DNA of 64,000 nucleotides from Megasphaera vaginalis (ex Bordigoni et al. 2020) (GCF_900240295.1 NZ_OEQB01000003.1:124001-188000); one strand, 5' to 3'. Positions 46,675 to 56,420 are shown, counted from the stretch's first letter. The notes: generated by a model not told the origin, from the sequence alone. Numbers and translations are program-made.

Positions 46675-46937
46675 GTATATTTACCTCAAATTGACAAAAC
46701 ATTTTGGTTGCATATCATCGCTCACAGTATATACAATAACCGCTGCCGGCCTGCTTTATAAACAGGCACTCCATACAACGCAACAAAAACGAAACGGGGA
46801 AACTGTTGCCAATTGCGCCACAGGTCCACAACATGCGCGGAAAATGCCGTCGATTGAGCACTGCGCCGTCAATCCGCATTCTCCTTTTTAACGGCTGCAT
46901 TGCAGCCATGTACGGCGCATACAGTCTGTGCTTCCCC

Positions 46938-47288
46938 TTATTTCAGTTTTTCTTCCCACTCCTCTTCCTTGAATCCCGTAAGAACAATATTTCCATACAA
47001 AACCAGGGGCCGCTTCACGAGCATGCCGTTCGAAGCCAGTAACTCGAGTTGTTCGTCTTCATTCATTCCGGCCAGTTTTTCTTTTAAGTTCATTTGTTTA
47101 TACAACTGGCCGCTCGTATTGAAAAATTTTTTTAACGGCAGCCCACTCTTTTGCTGCCATTCCTTCAACTCTTCAACGGTCGGGTTCTCCTGAACAATAT
47201 GCCGGTCCGTATATACCTTTTGCCGTGCATCCAACCACTTTTTCGCTTTTCTGCAAGTCGCGCACCGCGGATATTCCAAAAACACCAT
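46938..47288 (-). CDS. ArsC/Spx-family protein
   Basis: 116 residues from ATG 47288, behind GGAGAGGGTG. A thioredoxin-like fold with an N-terminal CATC redox pair (YPRCATCRKAKKWLD), KKFFNTSG in the middle and KRPLVLYGN near the end. The CxxC and lack of the arsenate reductase arginine pattern fit the Spx/MgsR-like 'arsenate reductase related' group rather than a true arsenate reductase. It may act in redox signalling. No ars genes are nearby. Confidence 0.85.
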   Translation of the reverse strand: MVFLEYPRCATCRKAKKWLDARQKVYTDRHIVQENPTVEELKEWQQKSGLPLKKFFNTSGQLYKQMNLKEKLAGMNEDEQLELLASNGMLVKRPLVLYGNIVLTGFKEEEWEEKLK

Positions 47289-47382
47289 GATAACACCCTC
47301 TCCTTCTGCTACCCCGTACGTTTTCACATATGAAAAATTGAATCAATAATATACTACACGCTGTGAATCGTTGTCTTTTTTT

Positions 47383-47418
47383 GCAAAAAAAGACAGTCTC
47401 ACGTCCGAAAACTGTCTT
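47383..47418 (-). terminator. Terminator of the NCS2 permease
   Basis: AAGACAGT (47390-47397) pairs with ACTGTCTT (47411-47418), followed on the minus strand by a T-run. Confidence 0.75.
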
Positions 47419-47442
47419 GCTGCAAAAACAACTGAGACCGGC

Positions 47443-48819
47443 TTATTGACAACCTGCTTCTCCTGTCCCGGCTGCATCATCCAGACGCTTCTCCGACATT
47501 TTTTCAGGCGCCGCCAAAACGATATTAAGGAGTAACGCCGTCAAGGTCCCCGTAGAAATCCCGGAGGAAAAGATCATTTGCAGCATGCCCGGAAGATTCC
47601 GAAGTATTTCCGGCTTTACAGTTACTCCGATGCCGAGGGCAAAAGAAACGGAAATAATCAGGAGCTCCCGATCACCTAAATGAATACTCGCCAGCGTTTT
47701 GATCCCCTGGGCCGCTACAAGGCCGAACATAATCACACCTGCGCCGCCCAGGACGGCCGACGGCATCACGGCAATCAGGGCGCTGAGTTTCGGAAAAATC
47801 CCCAATATCGTGAGAATCGCGCCTGCCAGCACCATAACTCTGCGGCTGGCAACCTTTGTCAGTGCGATCAGGCCGACATTTTGTGAAAAAGCCGTATTCG
47901 GTCCGGCGCCGAAAAGTCCGGCGAGCAAGGATCCTACACCGTCACAAAGAACCCCGGAAGCCACCCTGTCACTCGACAATTTTTCGCGAGACGATTCTCC
48001 GATGGCAATCATGATCCCTACGGTGCCGATTGTGGAAACCAGATAAGCCGGAACAAACGCCAAGGTAGAGGCCAGATCGAAAACGAATCCGTAGCGAAAT
48101 ATATTGGGAACAGCCAGCCATTCTGCCGTCGCCACCGGTGTCAGATCCACCATCCCCAAGGGTATGCAAAGAATATACCCTGCGACCATACCGATAAACA
48201 CGGCCGCCGTACTGCTTATGCCCTTGCCGTAATGATTCAACAAGAGCGTCAGCAGCATGATGGAAAAGGATACGGCAAGATTTTCAAGGGAACCATAATC
48301 CTTGGCGCCCACGCCGCCGGCAGCCCAATAGATGCTGACCGGCAAAAGAGTAATCCCGATCAAACTGACAACGGTACCGGTAATCAGCGGCGGAAAAAAT
48401 TTCATCAGCGGCCTGATAAAACGGCTCAGTACGATTTCCACCAGAGAACCGGTCATCGTCGCCGCCACGATCCCGGCCACGCCGAACTGAGCGCCGACGC
48501 TGATAGACGGATTGACAAAGGTAAAATCAGTCCCCATCATGCCGGACACACGGGATCCGACTGGACCGAAACCGCGAGATTGAAGAACCGTCGTAATCCC
48601 TGAAACAAAAATAGTGGCGCTAACCATCAGCGACGTCTGCTCAACAGACATGCCCAAAGCCGAGCAGACGACAAGCGGCACGGCGATGATTCCGGCAAAA
48701 GCTGCCAAAATGTGTTGCAAGGCCAAGATCAAGGCCATCCTGACGGGAGGCCTGGACTCAATGCCATACAGCAGCTCATCACCGGTTACGACCGTTTCCT
48801 TTTCAACATCACATTCCAT
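47443..48819 (-). CDS. NCS2-family xanthine/uric acid permease
   Basis: 458 residues from ATG 48819, with GGTGGTCAG upstream. About 12-14 spans: LALQHILAAFAGIIAVPLVV at the first helix, GTDFTFVNPSISVG, and the NCS2 signature QNVGLIALTKVASRRVM followed by GAILTILGIFPK. It should import xanthine or urate with protons. The leader is under 90 bases and shows no purine riboswitch. It lies 85 bases downstream of padR on the same strand. Confidence 0.9.
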   Translation of the reverse strand: MECDVEKETVVTGDELLYGIESRPPVRMALILALQHILAAFAGIIAVPLVVCSALGMSVEQTSLMVSATIFVSGITTVLQSRGFGPVGSRVSGMMGTDFTFVNPSISVGAQFGVAGIVAATMTGSLVEIVLSRFIRPLMKFFPPLITGTVVSLIGITLLPVSIYWAAGGVGAKDYGSLENLAVSFSIMLLTLLLNHYGKGISSTAAVFIGMVAGYILCIPLGMVDLTPVATAEWLAVPNIFRYGFVFDLASTLAFVPAYLVSTIGTVGIMIAIGESSREKLSSDRVASGVLCDGVGSLLAGLFGAGPNTAFSQNVGLIALTKVASRRVMVLAGAILTILGIFPKLSALIAVMPSAVLGGAGVIMFGLVAAQGIKTLASIHLGDRELLIISVSFALGIGVTVKPEILRNLPGMLQMIFSSGISTGTLTALLLNIVLAAPEKMSEKRLDDAAGTGEAGCQ

Positions 48820-48904
48820 AAACTGACCACCGTCCAATTGTAAGCTATTATAATGAATACGTTATTCTATCACACTTTTTACGGTCAATGCCAATGGCGC
48901 CGCG

Positions 48905-49207
48905 TTACAGTTCATCAGTCAGCTCCCTGATCTTTTCCTTGGCCTGCGTCAATACGGCGTCGCCCTGCGGCGTAACGGAATAATATTTACGGACCTTCCC
49001 TTCCACTACACGCTCCGCTACCGTCACCAAACCGGCCTTTTCCAAATTGTGAAGAATGGGGTATAACGTGCCGGCACTTATTTCATAACCATGCTGCCGC
49101 AATTCGGTGATCATCCATGACCCATAAACAGGATCCTTCTTTGCATGGTGAAGAATATGAATTTGTATAAAGCCTAAAAAGAGTTTTCGTAAGATCGCAT
49201 CTTGCAC
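48905..49207 (-). CDS. PadR-family transcriptional regulator
   Basis: 100 residues with a winged helix (YGSWMITELRQHGYEISAGT, LYPILHNLEKAGLV) and a C-terminal dimerisation helix. The start is GTG, 7 bases after AGGAGG. It is divergent from fetAB, and an inverted repeat in the shared gap could be its operator, so control of fetAB and of itself is plausible. Confidence 0.9.
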   Translation of the reverse strand: MQDAILRKLFLGFIQIHILHHAKKDPVYGSWMITELRQHGYEISAGTLYPILHNLEKAGLVTVAERVVEGKVRKYYSVTPQGDAVLTQAKEKIRELTDEL

Positions 49208-49232
49208 GTTGATTCCTCCTGTGTTATATTAA

Positions 49233-49247
49233 TATCGAAATTCGATA
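49233..49247. promoter_or_regulatory. Inverted repeat in the padR-fetA gap (candidate PadR operator)
   Basis: TATCGAA-A-TTCGATA, a perfect 7-bp inverted repeat with one central base, 25 bases upstream of padR and 78 bases before fetA. Confidence 0.55.
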
Positions 49248-49324
49248 ACGATTTTAGATATCTAGTTTCGTTATTAAGTTATTACTAAGATACCATAGAT
49301 AAAAAATAGCGTCAAGGAGGCCCC

Positions 49325-49945
49325 ATGATGCACCCGATTATTAGCACAGAAGCGCTCTCTTTTCAAAAAATGCTGCATTACCCGGACATGGCTATTGAAA
49401 AAAACGCCGTCACCTTCATCAGCGGCCCCAGCGGCTGTGGAAAAAGCACGTTGCTGAAGCTGTTTAATGCCACACTTTCCCCGCTGACAGGCTGTATACG
49501 ATATAAGGGAACCGATATTTCCCTTATCAATAAAATTACTTTGCGAAGAGCCGTTTTGCTAGTCAAACAGACTCCCTACTTATTTCCCGGAACTATTTAT
49601 CAAAACTTCCTATCTTACCACACTATCCAGGAACGGGCCTGTCCCGACAAAGAAAGCCTGCGCGACTATCTGTCTGTCTGCTGTATGCCGGCAGCATGGA
49701 AAACGGAGTGCCGGACACTGTCAGGCGGCGAACGACAGCGAGTCTTTTTGAGCATCGCCCTCAGCCTGCGCCCGGAAGTACTGCTTTTGGATGAACCTTC
49801 TTCCGCGTTGGACAAAGAACTGTCAGTCCGTGTTCTCGACAATATTGTCCGGTTTGCCAAACAGAATCGCCTGACGTTAGTGATCATCAGTCACGACACG
49901 GATTTACAATCTTCTTTTGCCGAACATACGATTACATTGAGGTGA
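49325..49945 (+). CDS. fetA: FetA-like ABC transporter ATPase
   Basis: 206 residues, a compact ABC ATPase: Walker A SGPSGCGKST, signature LSGGERQRV, Walker B VLLLDEPSSALD and switch His in VIISHDTD. With FetB it forms the UPF0014-type iron exporter described in E. coli. AGGAGG lies 4 bases before ATGATG. It overlaps nothing; fetB starts 5 bases later. Confidence 0.88.
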   Translation: MMHPIISTEALSFQKMLHYPDMAIEKNAVTFISGPSGCGKSTLLKLFNATLSPLTGCIRYKGTDISLINKITLRRAVLLVKQTPYLFPGTIYQNFLSYHTIQERACPDKESLRDYLSVCCMPAAWKTECRTLSGGERQRVFLSIALSLRPEVLLLDEPSSALDKELSVRVLDNIVRFAKQNRLTLVIISHDTDLQSSFAEHTITLR

Positions 49946-49950
49946 GAATA

Positions 49951-50733
49951 ATGGCAGAAATTACACCGCTCAGTATAGATCGATTTCTTCTCATATATCT
50001 GCTTTTGCTGATTATATTGATGATAATGAAAAAATGTAAAATACGTCAGAGCCGCCTGCTGCTCCTGGGCAGTCTGCAAATGACGGTCCAACTGGTATTG
50101 GCAGGATGGTTGCTGACCTATATTTTCAACAACGCCGAACCGCTGTACACGGTCATGTATGTACTCGTCATGATCGGCTTCACCATCCGCCGCGTCTTGT
50201 CAAAAAACCGCGAGCTGAATAAAAAGTTCCGCCTTTACATCGCGCTGACCTTGTCCATTTCCGGCATAAGCATCATCGTCTTTTTCATTACCTGCGTCAT
50301 TAAGGAAAATTTTTTCAATCCTCAATATGTCATCCCGCTCAGCGGCATGATCTTCGGAAATGTAATGACCGGTTTGAATCTGGGCTTGAAAACATTTCGT
50401 GAAAGTATCGACGCCGAAGGGGAAAAGATAGAAGCATTGCTGAATTTCGGCGGTACGCCGGACGATATTTTGCGCCCCTTTGTTTCTCAAGCATTGGAAA
50501 CTGCACTGTTTCCGACATTGAACTCCATGGTAGGCATGGGAATTGTATCCTTGCCGGGAATGATGACCGGTCAGATTCTGGCCGGCGCCATACCTGCCAC
50601 GGCCATTCTGTATCAAATTGCAATCATGATTGCAATCGCGACGACAGTCTGCTTATCCGTATTCGGCTCGCTGTACTTGGGCTATCGGACAATCTACAAT
50701 AAGGACGCGCAAATACTCTTTCTCCGCCATTAG
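49951..50733 (+). CDS. fetB: FetB-like ABC permease (UPF0014)
   Basis: 260 residues from ATG 49951, preceded by GAGGTGA; a GTG three codons earlier overlaps the fetA stop. About seven spans with the family stretches VIPLSGMIFGNVMTGLNLG, ALLNFGGTPDDILRPFVSQA and GIVSLPGMMTGQILAGA. It probably exports iron with FetA and protects against oxidative stress; the substrate is known only from the E. coli pair. Confidence 0.9.
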   Translation: MAEITPLSIDRFLLIYLLLLIILMIMKKCKIRQSRLLLLGSLQMTVQLVLAGWLLTYIFNNAEPLYTVMYVLVMIGFTIRRVLSKNRELNKKFRLYIALTLSISGISIIVFFITCVIKENFFNPQYVIPLSGMIFGNVMTGLNLGLKTFRESIDAEGEKIEALLNFGGTPDDILRPFVSQALETALFPTLNSMVGMGIVSLPGMMTGQILAGAIPATAILYQIAIMIAIATTVCLSVFGSLYLGYRTIYNKDAQILFLRH

Positions 50734-50922
50734 CACTGCAAAAGCCGTGTCAATGGCAAACCGCTGCAGTCGCACCATGACTGCAGCGAAATCTGTACCG
50801 CACCGTCTGCTCGCCGCAGTCCTTACGACAGTGTCGCAAAAAAAAACGATAAAGGTAGCCATACTGGGATATATAATGGTATTGCCACCGTCGTACATAC
50901 TACACAGTCATCAACAGTCCCC

Positions 50923-51213
50923 ATATTCCGTGAAAAAAGCGCAGACGTCTCCTTTGCTCATTACGGCAACATATCTATCGTTTCTCTCTTTGAAGCACTA
51001 CTGCGCCGCTACGGCATTATCCACCGGAGAATCAAGCCTTGCAGGCTACGACATAACGACAATGTAGGACACGCTCATCGCAAAAACAACGAATATTGTT
51101 ATGTCTGCTATCGCGTTCATTCACTGACCGATTTCGCGAAACAACTCACCGTACTCAATCGCAAGTACAACCAGTTTTCTCATGCGTCAGCCGCACAGGA
51201 AGTTCCCTCTTGA
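50923..51213 (+). pseudogene. IS transposase remnant (DDE integrase, C-terminal part)
   Basis: An open frame without start reads FEALLRRYGIIHRRIKP, RHNDNVGHAHRKNNEYCY and TDFAKQLTVLNRKYNQF. This matches the end of an integrase-type DDE transposase whose usual motif is PRHNGKVERSHRKDNEYFY. The Lys-Val-Glu of the catalytic glutamate region is lost (NVGHAH), and everything upstream is missing. No terminal repeats were identified. The flanking 50734-50922 and 51214-51358 show no gene. Confidence 0.75.
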
Positions 51214-51358
51214 CATCCTGCGTTATCCCAATGTGTAACATATCGTTAACAAAACAATGCCATTTCGGCGCAGATTACAAGGGATTTCTAAAAGATCTCC
51301 CCGAACGTATTTTGCTGCAACGAAAGGCCAGTCCAGCGTACGGGAATTCCATAAATAC

Positions 51359-52432
51359 TTACAACAGGCTATCGAAGCCAAAGGCCGCCAAATAGATCAT
51401 CACAATCATTACCCATGTCGGCAAGCAGAACGGCGGCACAAACAATACTGTCATGCAAATCCGCCTCGCTTCCATGATGGTAGCGTTATTAAGAACAATC
51501 TTTTTCCTATAGCGTTTCCGTCGTCCATCTTTCGTAAAGATATAAATCCAGGGATTTTCATAAAGCCACTGAATTCCATACCTAACGAGGACAATCGGCA
51601 CAACAGGCACGGCAATGTAAAACCAGACTGCGGACCCGCTAAGCTCCAGGCTGTCAAAATCAAATTCATTGATCAGCAGGGTTGCGATAACAGGGAAGAA
51701 AACGGTAACGACACTAAGCAACGCCATGTATACGGTCCTTTGAGCCGAATAAACTGTATAGCTTACCGGCGTCAGCCGCCCATCGATCCGATGCATGAAA
51801 ACAGGCTCTTCAATCCTGCGTTTCAGAACCTTATCGTTGATAACCAGCTTTCCATTTTCACGATGGTAGGTCTGTTCACCTGAATTGAAAATTTTCTTAT
51901 AATAGCTGAAGCCGAATGCTGTACTTCCTCCATCCTGAAACATACACGCAAATACGAGCAAATAGAAAAAACCTAATACCCCTGTAAGATAAATGCTGTC
52001 CATCAACGGAAGTCCGCCTAAAAGGATCGCACTAAAGGTCGCCCCCGGAGAGACAAGAAGAACCACGATTCCCTGAAGCCACCATGGAACAGACAGGTAG
52101 GAACTGTATTTCTCAGCAAGTACGCTTACTTTGCCGGTCTGGCCGTTCACAGCCGCCTCGATATTATCGCTTATTAGGTAATATACGGGGAGCAAAACCG
52201 GAAATTCTATCATCGGCACAACCTCTGTATTTAAATTAATAGACTTCGTTCCCCAGAGTTGTTCCATCCGTATGCGGTAATTCGCCTCAGCTTCCGCGGT
52301 CATTCTCTCTGAAACCTCCGCTTCATCCAAATCCGATACCTTGACCCTGTGACCTGCCACATAGGCAAACTCACACTCCTTGAGATTGTCCAAATCAAAT
52401 AGTTCCATCGCATCAAGGACAAGATTATTCAA
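51359..52432 (-). pseudogene. Zinc-ribbon membrane protein, C-terminal part after a frameshift
   Basis: 357 codons with five or six predicted spans (FSAILLGGLPL, YLTGVLGFFYLLVFAC, MALLSVVTVFFPVIATLL, AVWFYIAVPVVPIVLV, VLFVPPFCLPTWVMIVMIY). Its open frame begins at a TTG with no ribosome site. The preceding codons in this frame, NCPRQLNNLVLDAMELFD, continue the domain of the upstream ORF, and the two overlap by 8 bases in different frames. One protein has therefore been split by a one-base insertion near 52430-52460. Function unknown. Confidence 0.7.
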
Positions 52433-53087
52433 TTGCCTGGGACAATTTGATAAATTCTCCTTTCAAGTAGCCGGACGCTTTAAATGCGGTGGCACCACTG
52501 CGCTTATTCACCGTACAATGCACCGGTCCCTGAACCATTTTATAGGGAAGATAATATCCTCTTAATGCCGATATTTTAGTTTTCAAATGCTTTGCTTCGG
52601 GCTTACCGCTGTTCTGATCACACCACTGGGAAAGCCTTTCTGCCGCCTCATCACGCGTCAAGCCAAAAGGAATGACATACTGCGGAAGCTCGGAGTCCAT
52701 CGCGTAGCGTTTTCTGAGCAGATTTCTCCCGCAGAATTCGCAACGGGATAAGGACTCACTTTTCTCAAAAACGATCGTAGCGCCGCAACCAAAACATGAG
52801 GTGGTTTCAAGATCATAGTCCGGCCTTTCCTGATCGTCCCGTTTCTTGAAAAGCAGATCCTTTTCACGTTTGGCATTCTCAATACTTACCTTGCCTCCGC
52901 AGTACTGGCAGAAGTACGCCTGATGAACATGCAGGCGCCCGCAGTTGGGGCAATAAATAGTACGTATGTATCTTTCCCAAGGCCATGCCTTCCTTTTCAA
53001 TAAACCATTGCATGCCGATAGATTTCCATAAATCAGGAAAAAAATAACTACTACATGTCCAAACCGTGCCAGTTTTTCAGAAAACAC
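52425..53087 (-). pseudogene. Zinc-ribbon membrane protein, N-terminal part before a frameshift
   Basis: 220 codons with two zinc ribbons: CPNCG...CQYCG near residues 46-64 and CFGCG...CEFCG near 97-119. Then comes a domain ending GYLKGEFIKLSQAIE and a stop. Proteins of this kind continue into a membrane region, which is supplied by the next frame. The start is uncertain; GTG 53087 has no clear ribosome site. Weak support for expression. Confidence 0.65.
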
Positions 53088-53316
53088 TCACGCCAACGCC
53101 TTTTCCTGCCGCTAATTTTTCATCTTCACCGTCAGCGCCACCGTCTCCACAGATATTAATCACATCTTGATGATAACGATGCATCACGAATAAAATCTTC
53201 ACATTCGTTACACAAGGCCGTTGGCAAAGAGAATACTGCTGAAGAATACCTGTCAAAGGCGGATTAAATCCTTACAAACTGAAATTTGTTACACTGCCTT
53301 TCTTCGGAACATTCCT

Positions 53317-53709
53317 TCAAAAATTGACGTTATCAACATTTCTTTTTTTCGTCTTTGGCGCAGTTGCCTGATAACTCATGTCGAGCAGCATTTTGATTTT
53401 GTCATCCGAAACGCTGCCGTCCAGTGCAACGGTAATCCAATTGCTCTTGTTCATATGATACGCCGGAAAGAAACCGGGGGCCTCCCGTAATGAGCCAATC
53501 AAAATCGGGTCGCACTTGAAATTGACTACATCCAACAGTTCCTCACCCTGCAATCCCAACTTGTTCTTTGGAATATCCATGATGAGGGCAAACCATTTCT
53601 GATTGTTCCAATGGCGAAACACTTGATAATTCGGATACTTGCGCCACGGATAACCTTCATCTGCGTCATACGTTTCCATTATGAATGATTCCAGTTCACT
53701 GCGCTTCAT
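53317..53709 (-). CDS. MmcQ/YjbR family protein
   Basis: 130 residues. Start MKRSELESFIMETYDADEGY, then FRHWNNQKWFALIMDI, LVNFKCDP-like VVNFKCDPILIGSL, and the terminal KSNWITVALDGSVSDDKIKMLLDMSY, all typical of the double-wing DNA-binding MmcQ/YjbR fold. GGAGATGAAG lies upstream. The ATG overlaps the stop of the preceding TfoX-like frame by 4 bases. The 53088-53316 gap downstream shows no gene. Confidence 0.88.
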   Translation of the reverse strand: MKRSELESFIMETYDADEGYPWRKYPNYQVFRHWNNQKWFALIMDIPKNKLGLQGEELLDVVNFKCDPILIGSLREAPGFFPAYHMNKSNWITVALDGSVSDDKIKMLLDMSYQATAPKTKKRNVDNVNF

Positions 53710-54170
53710 AACTTCATCTCCACAAATTCAAATTGTCTTTCACGCAAATTACGCGCTTGCGTAGTCACATTAATGCCCAGACCAAATACCCAGCACCTTC
53801 TCGGAAAAAGAACTCGCTGACACCAGCTTCTTGAAAAGACACTTTTCGGGTTTGGCAAATCCTCACGCATCGCTGATAACGAGCTGCATAACGACTCTCT
53901 GTTATCAACATCCTCAACAAGCAGCATTTCTTTTGCCCCTGTGTAAGGAAATGCAAACTTCGGATCACTCATGCATGAAACGGCCGACCGTACAGGTTTA
54001 ACCAGCAACCTGTCATCGTAAATGCCGCCGATGATTTTCCCTCTGTAATACAGAATGTGCGCTCCCATCATTGCACGATAGATTACATCGTCCAAATGGG
54101 AATAATTGTTCTAAAACGTAATCGAGATGCGCTTTATTGGACGCTTCTCCGCTTCACATGCCTTAATCAG
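53706..54170 (-). pseudogene. TfoX N-terminal domain protein, damaged at both ends
   Basis: The core IYRAMMGAHILYYRGKIIGG, YDDRLLVKPVRSAVS and GAKEMLLVEDVDN is clearly the TfoX_N domain. The expected first helix is encoded upstream in another frame (SNKAHLDYVLEQLFPF), with a TAG in the current frame just before the domain, so a frameshift lies near 54095-54105. After AMREDLPNPK the sequence departs from the family for about 45 codons (INVTTQARNLRERQFEFVE), suggesting a second event or a fusion with another remnant. Confidence 0.65.
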
Positions 54171-54218
54171 TCTTTGCGAACGGAATCGCATAGGAAGGTA
54201 ACCGTAAGATCACTCTCC

Positions 54219-55256
54219 TCATTCAACACCATATTTCAGGCCCAGTTCACTTAACACAAATTGCGCCATCTCTCTTACTTCCCGGTATGTGTCGGACAGA
54301 GCCGCTTTGATTGCCGGAAGGTATGCTTCCTGATATTCGTTTAGCATGACATTTAGTGCGTTTACCTTATAGCGCCATAGCTTATCCTCGGGAATATAGA
54401 AAAGCTGAGACTGCAGCACCTCGCGTAAATATTCGTAATCGGACTGAACCAGTTCCGAGAGCGTCAAATGAGCCGCCATATCCGAAAGTCCCGGAAACTC
54501 CTCCTCTTCAGACCACTTATTACGATTGTATGGACAGACTTCCTGACATACATCACATCCGTAAACCCAACCGCCAATTTTCTCTCGGCGTGGTTCGTGT
54601 GGCATATCCCATCCATCCCACGTGGTAAGACAGGACACACATGTGTTTCTGGACATCATGTACGGTTTAATAAGTGATTTGGTCGGACAAGCCTTGACAC
54701 ATAAATTGCATTTATCAGGGCAAGGCTTTAACGTACACTTCTCTCTGTACTCCAACGATTCATCCACAAGAAACGCCTCGAGGTACTGCCACGAACCTTT
54801 TTCCGTATAGAAAAAATTATTGCGCCGTATCAGCCCTATCCCTGCTTTCATGGCTGCCCATCGCAAAGCGGTAATCCCGAATTTTCGCTTCGTAGCAACC
54901 CGAAGACCGGTACCCTCAAGATAAGACAAAAATGCATCTGTTAGCTGATATCCTTCAGAATCCCGATTTGTTCTGCTGTCGACAAGATAGTACTTCGCGT
55001 AATGGGTTTTCAGCTCAGATGGAATCTTATATTTCCCATACCAGTAAGCACAGATGATAACGGATTTAGCCCACGGATATTGCTTAGCCGGATCGGCAAA
55101 ACTACGCAACTCCTCATATTTTTTTTCTGTTTCCGGAAAATATGCGATTCTTTCTGATAATTTCTCGTCATAACCTGCCATATCTGAAACGGGAATAATA
55201 CCGCATGTCAGATAACCAAGTTCATGGGCTTTTCTTACAATTTCTTCCGCTGTCAT
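54219..55256 (-). CDS. QueG-like protein with a double [4Fe-4S] domain
   Basis: 345 residues from ATG 55256, behind AAGGAG. N-terminal QueG-like domain (EIVRKAHELGYLTCGIIPVS, AKSVIICAYWY, KFGITALRWAAMKAGIG), then ferredoxin-type clusters (CPDKCNLCVKACPT, CVSC, YGCDVCQEVCPYN) and HEAT-like helices. True QueG reduces epoxyqueuosine with cobalamin; several residues near the B12 site differ here, so it may be a paralog. Intact gene among remnants. Confidence 0.8.
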   Translation of the reverse strand: MTAEEIVRKAHELGYLTCGIIPVSDMAGYDEKLSERIAYFPETEKKYEELRSFADPAKQYPWAKSVIICAYWYGKYKIPSELKTHYAKYYLVDSRTNRDSEGYQLTDAFLSYLEGTGLRVATKRKFGITALRWAAMKAGIGLIRRNNFFYTEKGSWQYLEAFLVDESLEYREKCTLKPCPDKCNLCVKACPTKSLIKPYMMSRNTCVSCLTTWDGWDMPHEPRREKIGGWVYGCDVCQEVCPYNRNKWSEEEEFPGLSDMAAHLTLSELVQSDYEYLREVLQSQLFYIPEDKLWRYKVNALNVMLNEYQEAYLPAIKAALSDTYREVREMAQFVLSELGLKYGVE

Positions 55257-55330
55257 AGAATCGCTCCTTCGAAGCATAGATTGCTTTTTGAAACTTTTCC
55301 TGCAAATGTTATCCTGTCTCTCCGATATTC

Positions 55331-55745
55331 TTAATCTTTTACATGAAGTACGCCGTCTCTATCGGGATATGAATAGAATATCGGAAACTCCGTTTTTTTA
55401 ATTTTAACCAACCTGGCTTTTTCATAAAAAGCAGGGCGCATGCGAGACAGACGGAGTATCCAGCATAATATGACGCAAGCCTTTACTTACCGCATATCGC
55501 CAAAGTACATCATACAGGACAAAGCCTGCCTTTGTGATCGATATTCCTTTTTATAAATAAAGTTTTTTAGTATCGCACGATGATTTTCTTTCAGCATCCC
55601 CCCTATCGTACTAATGATTGCGCCGTCGAATCAGTCAATCCAAAACGCGCCGCTATGTTGCTGATAGAATTGACTGATAGGAAGTAAATCAGGCTATTCT
55701 TCAAGCGAAAGATTGCTCTCGGCTTTATTGTTTGAATTGCTAATA
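55331..55745 (-). pseudogene. GNAT acetyltransferase pseudogene with stops and frameshifts
   Basis: Reading three frames in turn gives a GNAT protein: SNLSLEE, stop TAG (55694-55696), PDLLPISQFYQQHSGAFWID, stop TGA (55631-55633), FDGAIISTIGG, RAILKNFIYKKEYRS, a frameshift, LYDVLWRYAVSKGLRHIMLD, TPSVSHA, another frameshift, then FYEKA, KTEFPIFYSYPDRDGVLHVK and TAA at 55331. At least two stops and two shifts show old decay. The flanking bases 55257-55330 and 55746-55904 show no gene. Confidence 0.75.
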
Positions 55746-55904
55746 TTAATTATATATTTCCATAATTATGTTTTCTACAATATATTTCAATTCACATAAC
55801 GTTGACCTAAAATTATGTTTTTTGCACCATAGTCACGAAAAGTCGTTGGAACACGCACATCCAGCATTAATAAAAAACACGAAGATACTTACAATTATGA
55901 TAAA

Positions 55905-56420
55905 TCAATTATGCTCCCCGATTATTTTTTCCATCCAAATCATGTTATACCAGCGGCCGAATTTATATCCACATGTATGAAAAGTTCCTATTTTAGAAAA
56001 ACCAATGTGCTTATGAAATTGTTCACTGTTACGAGTCAGATATTCATCCTCCACAACGGGATCACCTATACATGCATACAGGTTTAGAATTCCCGCATTT
56101 TTAAGAGTCCGCTCCAAAGCTTCATACAATACACGTCCATAACCACGGCCTTTCGCATTATGATCCAAGTAGATCGTCGTCTCGCAAGAATAGTCGTACG
56201 CAGCTCTGCCTACAAATGCTCCTGCATAAGCATAGCCTCGAATCACCCCACTTTCTTCGAGAAGGAGATAGGGATATTTTTTTAGCGTACCAGTGATACG
56301 GTTCTTGAACTCATCCAAAGACGGCACATCATACTCAAACGTAATCGCTGTATTCTTCACATAGTATTCGTATATTTCAAGCAAACGACAGGCATCTTCT
56401 ATTGTCACATTTCGTATCAT
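55905..56420 (-). CDS. GNAT N-acetyltransferase (phosphinothricin acetyltransferase-like)
   Basis: 171 residues from ATG 56420, preceded by GGGAG. MIRNVTIEDACRLLEIYEYY and NTAITFEYDVPSLDEF at the N-terminus, the acetyl-CoA site HNAKGRGYGRVLYEALE, and FHKHIGFSKIGTFHTCGYKFG near the end match the Pat/YwnH-like group. It acetylates a small amine, perhaps an amino-acid analogue or methionine derivative; substrate not readable. Intact, between two pseudogenes. Confidence 0.88.
   Translation of the reverse strand: MIRNVTIEDACRLLEIYEYYVKNTAITFEYDVPSLDEFKNRITGTLKKYPYLLLEESGVIRGYAYAGAFVGRAAYDYSCETTIYLDHNAKGRGYGRVLYEALERTLKNAGILNLYACIGDPVVEDEYLTRNSEQFHKHIGFSKIGTFHTCGYKFGRWYNMIWMEKIIGEHN

Noticed and set aside
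46703-46937. Possible genes in the gap between dfx and the ArsC/Spx-like gene
   Set aside because: Short frames on both strands lack ribosome sites; only a small GGCTGCA/TGCAGCC repeat is visible.
48820-48904. Purine riboswitch before the xanthine permease
   Set aside because: The leader is shorter than 90 bases and lacks the conserved purine-aptamer loops and terminator.
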